Positions 57,020 through 64,000 of a stretch of DNA of 64,000 bases are shown here, one piece after another (the stretch's first letter is position 1; each line of letters opens with the position of its first letter). The stretch is from Carettochelys insculpta (lineage: Eukaryota > Chordata > Testudines > Carettochelyidae). Location of the stretch: NCBI RefSeq assembly GCF_033958435.1, contig NC_134137.1, forward strand, positions 104,852,501 to 104,916,500, written 5' to 3'. Under the pieces are notes generated by a model. That model saw nothing but the letters and a program-made list of their open reading frames with translations. It searched no databases and had not been told where the DNA came from. Made by a program: the position numbers and the translations under genes.

Positions 57020-57640
57020 TTAATTAAATCTGTGGCTCAGCTCTTTGGGGAAGAATGGTATATCTTCCACTCCACACGTTGCCATGTATTTCATATTACC
57101 ATGGTCTCAAATGACCACCCAGCACAGGTTCACTTTCACTGCAGACCTGCCAAAGTGCAAAGACAGCACTGATGTAAGATTTCTAAAGATAGCTACAGCA
57201 TTTGACCCAAGCTTAAGAATCTGAAATGCTTTACAAAATCTGAAGGACAAAATGTGAAACATGCTTTCATAACTCGCAACAGAGCAACACTGTGATGTGG
57301 AAACTACAGAACCTGAAACAACAAAAAAGAAAATCAGCTGTCTGCTGTTGGCATCTGACCTAGATGATTAAAATGAACGTGTTTTGCCCTTCACTTCTTT
57401 GAGTCATTATCAAGCAGAATCCATCAGCAACATGAATGCATGTCCTCAGGAATGGTGGTTAAAGCATGATGGGACATGCAAATCCTTTGCTCATCTGTCA
57501 TGTAAATATTTTGTAACACTAGTTGTCACAAGGCCATGTGAACTCCTGTTTTTAATTTTAGGTGACACTGTAAACAAAACCAGGCACCATTATCTTTTTC
57601 ATATGTAAAATGGACATTTTGTCTGAAAGGAGAAGAAGTA
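57020..57640 (+). pseudogene. hAT transposase C-terminal remnant
   Basis: The C-terminal dimerisation region of hAT transposases is seen at 57384-57608 as ACPQEWWLKHDG, then SFAHLSCKYF, then RPCELLFLILGDTVNKTR. This is the family pattern of a WW pair, a L..LA.KYL helix and a CERLFS..G block. Here ERLFS has become ELLFL. The upstream part (about 57020-57380) is in several frames with stops. No BED zinc finger is readable. Confidence 0.75.
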
Positions 57641-57751
57641 GGACTCAGTGGACTTGTAAGAGCTAAAGTTTTACACTGTTTAATTTTTAATTCTGTTTTT
57701 AATATAATTCTACATTTGTATGTTCAGCTTTTATAATAAAGAGATTGCACT

Positions 57752-58588
57752 AGTAGTAGGCATCCTTCAGTCTGCACAGACTATGGATCGCGCCCTTTAA
57801 AGTTTCAATTTAAGAATTCATTTACAGCGTCTATTGTGACTATAAAGACCCACACGAGAGTGACAGTCCTTGCTGCATCTCTTGCAGATGTAGTGGGTGG
57901 CTGGCAAGTCCTTATTGTGCTTTCTGTGAACTCGTTTGTCCTCTGCTAGCTGTCTGATCTTCAACTTGCCCTTCTGAAGGCCCTTGTGTAAGCCCTGCCT
58001 CCATCTGCCGCGGTCATCTGCTAGTTCTTCCCAGTTGTCCAGCTCGATGTCTACCTCTCTGAGGTCTCTCTTGCAGACATCTTTGTAACGCAACTGGGGG
58101 CATCCGGGGGGTCTTTTGCCAGAGGCTAGCTCACCATACATGATATCTTTTGGAATCCTTCCATCGTTCATCCTGTGGACGTGGCCAAGCCAGCGGAGTC
58201 AACGCTGCCTGAGGAGGGTGTGCATGGTCGGGATTCCAGCTTGCTCGAGGACCGTGGTGTTGGTCACTCGGTCCTTCCATGATATTCCAAGGATGCGCCT
58301 GAGGCAGCGCAAGTGGAAGACGTTCAGCCTCTTTTCCTGGCGGGCATACAGGATCCAAGTCTCGCTGCCATAAAGTAGGGTGCTGAGGATGCAGGCTCTG
58401 TAGACTTGCATTTTGGTGTGAGTGTACAGCTTGTTGTTATTCCACACTCTCTTGCTGAGTCTGGACAGAGTTGTGGCTGCTTTTCCGATCCTCCTATTTA
58501 GCTCAGTGTCCAACGACAGGGTGTCAGTGATGGTGGACCCGAGGTAAACGTACTCATGGACAACCTCTAACGTATAGTTGTCAATGCT
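57752..58588 (-). mobile_element. LINE 3' end insertion with 11-bp TSD
   Basis: GAGATTGCACT occurs on both sides (57741-57751 and 58589-58599), and the host hAT sequence continues across the gap. The insert is therefore one 5'-truncated target-primed LINE copy in - orientation, 837 bp. Its 3' untranslated end starts 'agtagtaggcatccttcag' at 57752. Confidence 0.9.
57818..58588 (-). pseudogene. C-terminal part of a non-LTR reverse transcriptase polyprotein
   Basis: One frame runs from the truncation point (SIDNYTLEVVHEYVYLGSTI) through ELNRRIGKAATTLSRLSKRV, LYGSETWILYARQEKRLNVF and HLRCLRRILGISWKDRVT. After a single TGA at 58199-58201 it goes on LRWLGHVHRMNDGRIPKDIM. It closes with a Cys/His finger CKRCSKDCHSRVGLYSH. 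The TGA lies where the family has Arg, and CGA to TGA is a CpG transition. It is much better preserved than its hAT host or the LINE at 21.3 kb. It has no start codon of its own, so it is a dead fragment. Confidence 0.85.
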
Positions 58589-58723
58589 GAGATTGCACTG
58601 TAGTACCTGTATTATGTGAACTGAAAATATTGCTTCTTTTTTTTTTACAGTGCAAGTATTTGTAATACAAATAAATATAAAGTGGGCAGTATATGATTTA
58701 TATTCTGCATGGTAAATGACTCA

Positions 58724-58953
58724 AAACAAAAAAGCAGTCATGTGGCACTTTAAAGACTAACAAAATAATTGATTAGGTGATGAGCTTTCGTAGGACAGAC
58801 CCACTTCTTGAATTTGAAGAACTGAAGAATTTGAAGTGGGTCTGTCCCACGAAAGCTCATCACTTAATAAATTAATTTGTTAGATTTTAAAGTGCTACAT
58901 GACTGTTTTTTTGTTTCGATAGAATACAGACTAACATGGCTACCTATCTGTCG
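58724..58953. mobile_element. Inverted pair of Penelope-like modules with 11-bp TSD
   Basis: TAAATGACTCA (58713-58723) and TAATTGACTCA (58954-58964) differ at one base and enclose a 230-bp inverted pair. The arms are about 80-110 bp: 'cactttaaagactaacaaa' against 'ttagattttaaagtgcta'. Both arms keep GAAAGCTC and a GTGGG/CCCAC or GTGGG/CCTAC hairpin. The CUGA box is damaged in both. Confidence 0.85.
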
Positions 58954-59143
58954 TAATTGACTCAATGAGTGTCATCAGCATTGAAACACAGCCTCTGGAA
59001 TGGTGACTATATTTGAAAATTTGGAAAACATCCAAAATATTTAAATGAATGGCATTCTAATATATTTCTAATGACTGATTGTCATTAATTTTTTTTAAAC
59101 ACATGATTAATTGACAATAATTTTTAATCACTTGACAGTCCTG

Positions 59144-59288
59144 GCATGACCCATAACCTGTCATCCAACCTCTGTAACTAAATGTGAAACTCTTAGTTCC
59201 CTAATAGGTTAAAAAAAAATCAAACCCTGAAACTGAATGCTCCCAAATTTCAGGATTCCAACTCAGGACCCAAATAAAATGACTCCTA
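59144..59288. other. No gene or repeat recognised
   Basis: Short unassigned spacer with an A-run at 59210-59218. Confidence 0.45.
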
Positions 59289-59567
59289 GGCTATCTCTAG
59301 ATTGAAAAGATCTGTTGGCAAAAGATACACAAATTGTGCAACACTTTTGTGTATCTCCTGCCCACAGTTCTGTCAGGAGAGGTTTTCCCAACATTTGGCC
59401 TGTCTACACAGGACTGAATGTTGGACAACCCCCCGCGCCCGTGAAAACATTCCCTCTTCCTCATGGAATGAGGATGACTGGGATGTTGACAGAAGGCTCC
59501 TGGAGCAGCAGACTTCTGTCAGAAGCCTTCCAGGTTTCTGACACAAGCCTGCAATTTAGACAGAGCC
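59289..59567. mobile_element. PIF/Harbinger-type MITE (family G) with CTA TSD
   Basis: The ends GGCTATCTCTAGATTG and inverted GGCTCTGTCTAAATTG are flanked by CTA (59286-59288, 59568-59570). The interior has 'gttctgtcaggag' and 'cttctgtcagaag' repeats. 279 bp. The open frames across it are not genes. Confidence 0.88.
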
Positions 59568-59570
59568 CTA

Positions 59571-59852
59571 CTGGTTGTGGTGCTCAGTGTCTGTGTTTGG
59601 GCTCATCCTGTTACAGTTGTTCAAAGTGCAAACTCAGATTGACACTTGGATATGGGTTTGCTTCTGTGTCACTGGTCCAGGCTGAAACAGAGCTAACGTC
59701 AATGGGCGTTTCACTTCTGTTAAGGACTCAAAGACTTGGCCCTGAACAGCGCTGAAATTTTAAAAGCTGGTACAAAACATTGGTGGCACAGCTCTTACTT
59801 TCTTCCTACCACCAGGTGGGATTTGATATATCAAGAATGCATCTCTCTGAGG
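59571..59852. other. No gene or repeat recognised
   Basis: A 'gtcaatgggcgtttcac' string (59699) is a weak match to the recurrent palindromic motif. Confidence 0.4.
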
Positions 59853-60166
59853 CAAGCAGTACTGTAGCACCTTAGAAACTAACAAATTTATTAGCTTTAA
59901 TCAGTAAGATCCATTTCTTCAGACAAAAATGGATCCTACTTAATTTGCTTTATCAACTAGTCCTACTAGCAACAGGTAACCGGCTTTTTTTCCTTCCCTC
60001 CTCCCTGCTAGATATATTCTGGCTTCGATTTTTCTACTCCATTTTCATCTGAAAAAGTGGGTTTTACCCACGAAAGCTCAAGACTAACACATTTGTTTGT
60101 CTTCAAGGTGCTACTGGGCTGCTTGTTATTTGTGAAGCAACAGACTAAAACCATTACCCCTCTGAG
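59853..60166. mobile_element. Inverted pair of Penelope-like modules, long spacer
   Basis: The left arm (59853-59935, reverse) and right arm (60045-60166, forward) are inverted copies. The right arm has CTGAAAA (60049-60055), a GTGGG/CCCAC hairpin and GAAAGCTC. A ~110-bp spacer separates the arms, unlike the other pairs, and may be extra element sequence. Target duplication is unclear (CTCTGAG-type strings flank both ends). Confidence 0.65.
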
Positions 60167-62429
60167 AGTAATAAAGCACTTCTTCTACCTCATGCCCTCA
60201 GAAACTGATATATTATTATTCTGTCCTAAGGCAAAATTTCTAATGCACTCAGTGCTGTTACTGATATACAGGATGCATTGTCCCCATTGTCAAAAGCTAG
60301 CAATCCGAAAAGACCAAGGAAGTCTGTGGAAAGGGGAAAGCATGCAAGTGAAGTTATGAGTGGTCACATTGACCCATTTTGGAAAACTTCTTTGAGTTTC
60401 CCATTAAGGCCCAGCACAGTAGGCCAGGAGGATACTCCACGAGATGCCACTGCAGAGCTGCACCTGACCCACACCTGAAAAGCTTTGAACTTGGAAATGA
60501 ATTGTCTATCTAACAGCAGTGGGAAAAGCCACAAACCACACCTGAACACTGCGCATAGCCCCTGATGCTGACTTACAAGGATGACACTGGAGAATTCAAA
60601 AAGGTCTAGAGCAGCAAGGATAAGAAGGGGTCTGAGAGATTACAGCAACATGGAGACATTAGGAAAATTCTGAATTTGTTAGCAGAGAGGAGACTGAGAG
60701 AGAAAGGTCGTGCGTGCAATGTATACAAGTCAGAGCAAAATAGGTAAGCTAGATGGTAAGAAACAAGTTCAAGGGTGCCATGTTTGAGAGTAATAAGGCA
60801 CAAATTGAAGGGCAAGGTTCTAAAGGGAGTTTTTACAGTATTTCTTTATGCTAAAGGTAATTCGTCTGAAGACCAGAATTATACTCAATAGTCAGTTATA
60901 GTAGTTGCAGCCATGAGTACATCTACCAGACAGTGGGGCAGTGAAAGGCTTCTGGGAACCCTAATCAAGCTTCTCCCACTAGCTGGAGAGGAGGATTGTG
61001 TGATTTCCCTGACTTTGAAAGGCACCTTTTCTACAGATGCTACTAAATCAGCCCTTCCATTCTTATATTGGGGTTCACAGAAATAGTTCTGCAGAATCTT
61101 TTTATGACAGCAATGGATTGTACTTTGGAACTGGGATCGTTGAACATATGGCACAGATAAATTGGCTTCCTATAGCATTTGCCTTTTTCCTTGATTATGG
61201 TTATGAGAAAATATTATGGTGACTTAAATGTGATACCTCTGAACAGAGTGACCAGTCTGTCTCAGCCCTCTGCTACATACACATTTCTGGTACAAGGGGT
61301 TTACAGGAGACTCAGGATGAAATCTCCTGTAAGATCCCCTAGATGAAACACCAGCAACACGCCTTTGTTATAAAACGAGAAAGACAAGCACTAAGGGTCA
61401 CTGCCAACCCACCAACTTCAATGGGAGTCTTTCCCATCCTTTCAACGGGCTTTGGATCAGGCCCTCAGAGGGAAAATACAGTTCAGTGCACAAGCACTGA
61501 GTGGATTGACTCAGATGGGCTCCCTTGGTCCTGCCGCATTGTTGTGTGCCTCAGGGGATTTTCCTCTCAAGATTCCAAACAAGATGACCATTATATTTTT
61601 GTTTTAAAAAGAAAAAAAGCTCACGCGTTCTTTCCAAACATTTACAGTTAGATTTTTCTTTTTGTAATTCATGCCATCATTTTATAAATGTGATGAATAG
61701 AACATCACTTGTATTGTGATCCACCCTACATGTGTCATTCTAGGAAGCCCCCTCCCCCCCACCCCATATAAATCTGCATGCTGCTCATTTCCCACAAACG
61801 GTTCTTAACAAAGCCAAGGAGCTCTCCCAGGGTGTGCTCATTTGGAGAGCACCATTTTCTGTGCCCTGCATGGCCTCTTGGCATCCAATCTGTAATAGGA
61901 TATGGTGACAGCCGCATCTTTTCAAAACACACGCAGGTTGGGGAAACACAGAGATGCCACTGGAGCAGAGTACTGAGCACCTTTACCAAGCCTTCTTCTT
62001 CAGCGTTCATGCCCATCCCGCCCAGCTGCCCAGAGAAGCAAGAACCCAAAGCCATCCTCATGTTTCCACACTGAATCTAGGGATACTTCTTTTACTCTCA
62101 CTCTAGAGGCCTGATCCAAAGCCTGGGGGAACCTAAACACTAATTTCAAGGATAGTGCCAGGCCTGCAGGATAACAGTGTAAGTGGGCCTTTTTGATACA
62201 CCAGCATCCTATTGTGATCTTCTTGACCCTAACTATTCTTCATATTTCCCAGTTATGACTGCATGTTGTGATTAGATGTTTAGTGACTACCACCAAGGCC
62301 CGCATGTGCACATGTAGTTGGAGAAAGTAAAATGTTACAGAGTAAACCTGTCTCTCAGGAGCAAACTGGATGTTTTTGTTTTACGGGGGTTTTGGTTTAT
62401 TTTATTTTATTGTTCCTTTTTTTTTTTTG
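60167..62429. other. No gene recognised
   Basis: Contains 'aacttcaatgggagtctttcccat' parts at 61416 (recurrent palindromic motif) and a T-run at 62419-62429. Open frames on both strands lack motifs. Confidence 0.4.
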
Positions 62430-62960
62430 CACAATTATATGGTTGAGTTACTGTTGGCCTGGTGGCTTGAGAGGTCACTTGCCAGCCATGATCGGAGATG
62501 TAAAGGCAGTGGAAGGAAAAGCCTTGTGTTAATTTGGCTCAATTTGCAAACTAATGGAAGCCCTCCCAATGTGTTTAGGGTCAGCTCTGCTCTATTTGGG
62601 AAATGTTTGACTATTACCATTTAAAGCCTCAGATGTGCCAAGCCCCATTTCCACCTCCCATTCCCCAGCCCTCTCCAGGTTGCTCCCTCCTTTAATTTCC
62701 CTGCAGATTTTAGAAAGGATGTATTAAATTAAAATCGCTCGCTGTTTTGTGAGCAGTCTTTTGTGACCAATAATGAATGTAATGAGTGAAAAAGGAAAGG
62801 GAAAACAGGATGATTAAACCATGCCAGGCTGCTTTTACTCAGCAGTTTGCAATGCAACACAAATGGACAATTGGGGCTTTTCTTCTTTGATTAATTTGTA
62901 TCTGTGTTTTCATTTGCCACATAAAAAGGCAAATTATTTGCTTAAACATGAGTTAGGTAC
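62430..62960. other. Candidate conserved non-coding element
   Basis: About 500 bp without repeat signatures, without long open frames and with clustered TAAT/ATTA strings ('gtgttaatttgg', 'tttgattaatttg', 'aaattatttgc'). This is the usual look of vertebrate conserved non-coding DNA, but conservation cannot be judged from one sequence. Confidence 0.3.
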
Positions 62961-63377
62961 CAGCTGTTACTGTCCTTAAAATGAAGGATATGAGCTTAAT
63001 GCACCCTATATCTGATAGCACATTTAGACAACTTCACTTTGGCATTTTTAATTTTGGATACAAACCTGACCACTTCATAAAGCTTAGATTTTGTTTTAAT
63101 GTTGATAGAGGAGGAGAAGTGTTTTCTTTTGGTCCTTGTTATTGCTCACTGGGAAAATACAGTGGTCATGGCTACATGGCTAAGTTTTGTCTTGCGTTTC
63201 CTTCCCTCCCCCACAAAAAAAACAGTGACATTTCTGAGCATACAACTTAGACAATAAGCATGGTTTCAAATTGTGCATGGAGCTGGGACCATTTCTTTTT
63301 CAGGAGTAGTTTGTTTTTTACATGTGATGTACAGTGATCAAAAGCATGCTTGCCTGTGTTTTGCTCTCTGTGGGGCC
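62961..63377. other. No gene or repeat recognised
   Basis: AT-rich, with a single-frame opening at 62981-63250 (no domain). Confidence 0.45.
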
Positions 63378-63405
63378 TTGTGTGTGTGTGTGTGTGTGTG
63401 TGTGT
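63378..63405. repeat. (TG)n microsatellite
   Basis: About 13 TG units. Confidence 0.95.
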
Positions 63406-63904
63406 AAGCATACACATGCACACTAGTGCAAAAGAGGGAATGCTGATGCTTATCTCTTCTCTAAAGTGCCTGGAATGCCGCTGATGAAAAGGGCCATATA
63501 AAATCTGTGTATTCTTATTATATTATTAAACTATATAATAGAGAGACAAACAAATATCCCAAACATTAGAGGTAGCTATAATACCTTTCCATGGTCCCGA
63601 GAAACAATTTCAGCTTCACTCAAACGTAGCAGATTTCTGTTTACTGAGATCATCCTCCTATGCAGAAGAAATTGATGATTTCAATAGGTTTTGAATCCAG
63701 TTCATAATGCTGGCAAGCATAACTAGAGCAACATTCAATGAACTTGCATAAAGTTGATCCTACAGAAATGGAGGCCAGATTTGGACAATATATCTTTAAA
63801 CATATTTCTATGTCATACCCATGTTACCTTCCGGTATATAATGGGAAATTGATGACTTTGAGCACTATTGTAGTCTGAGAAGGTCCATATTCAAGGTCAA
63901 ATTA
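63406..63904. other. No gene or repeat recognised
   Basis: Unassigned AT-rich sequence. Confidence 0.45.
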
Positions 63905-64000
63905 TAGAAGTGTTTTTCAATCTATTTTTAATAAAGTATCCCTTTTTCAAAAAAGTACCCCCAGACTTCTCTGGCATATCTATGAGGGTACATGTATCAC
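63905..64000. mobile_element. Possible hAT end cut by the window border
   Basis: 'gaagtgtttttcaatctatt' weakly resembles the CAGTGTTTCTCAACCTTTT type of hAT terminus also seen at 17733. The element would continue past the window. Confidence 0.25.

Larger units (their letters stand above)
56415..59143 (+). mobile_element. hAT transposon relic with two nested insertions
   Basis: The left part (56415-56600) and the right part (58965-59143) are long imperfect inverted repeats: 'cacatgattaact' against 'acacatgattaattg', and 'caacacagaatac' near 56570 against 'tattctgcatgg' near 58704. The centre carries a decayed hAT transposase with its C-terminal end at 57384-57608. Two later insertions interrupt it: a LINE 3' end (57752-58588) and an inverted Penelope-like pair (58724-58953), each with its own target duplication. 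Confidence 0.75.

Noticed and set aside
59315..59755. 146-aa open frame on +
   Set aside because: Its first half runs through the family G MITE with defined ends and CTA duplications. There is no domain in the rest.
1..64000. Prokaryotic features (CRISPR arrays, operons, ribosome binding sites) and tRNA/rRNA genes
   Set aside because: Composition and repeats are vertebrate. No array of spaced direct repeats, no cloverleaf and no rRNA block was seen.

Overview
This is eukaryotic, vertebrate-type sequence with no host protein-coding gene that I can support. The evidence is AT-rich unique sequence, (CA)n/(CT)n microsatellites, CR1 LINE 3' ends, MIR-type CORE-SINE pieces, hAT, Tigger/pogo and PIF/Harbinger DNA transposons, and abundant interspersed repeats with TCTACAC-type termini. 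The mix (CR1 ending in GTTCTTATGTTCTTA-type tails, many Harbinger-type MITEs, and hammerhead-like repeats carrying a CCCACGAAAGCTC motif) suggests a reptile, most likely a turtle. That assignment rests on remembered repeat content, not on a search. The window looks intergenic or deep-intronic.

Layout. 0-12.9 kb: low-complexity tracts, MIR fragments, an old Harbinger transposase relic (4.7-6.4 kb) with a younger MITE nested in it, more Harbinger-type MITEs, a Penelope-like fragment (7.7 kb) and two CR1 pieces. 12.9-15.6 kb: the centrepiece, a 2,720-bp PIF/Harbinger transposon with a 3-bp target duplication. It has a GC-rich interior and two convergent overlapping genes, a Myb/SANT-like DNA-binding protein on + and a DDE transposase with one clean intron on -. 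Each carries very few lesions. 16-25 kb: a Tigger relic, a hAT MITE with 8-bp target duplication, a Penelope-like insertion with a 10-bp duplication, a ~3-kb degenerate APE-type LINE on -, and CR1. 27-31 kb: a hAT-like repeat with internal minisatellite, a Harbinger-type MITE, and two blocks of tandem repetition. 32-41 kb: three Harbinger-type MITEs (one an 82-bp hairpin), two CR1 copies and an inverted Penelope-like pair. 44-56 kb: an LTR-like segment split by an inverted Penelope-like pair, a Tigger MITE, a LINE 5' fragment, and three more MITEs. 56.4-59.1 kb: a 2.7-kb hAT transposon relic hosting two nested insertions, both with target-site duplications. 59-64 kb: a MITE, another inverted pair, and a possible conserved non-coding block.

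Two themes connect the window. (1) The autonomous Harbinger element and about ten short non-autonomous elements share a terminal motif close to GGCTACGTCTACAC and usually 3-bp target duplications, so they look like a trans-mobilised swarm. (2) Six dispersed loci carry the same ~110-bp module with a degenerate hammerhead-ribozyme-like fold. Four of them are inverted pairs, and at least two of those pairs lie inside a single target-site duplication, as expected if the inverted pair moves as one unit, as Penelope-like retroelements can.
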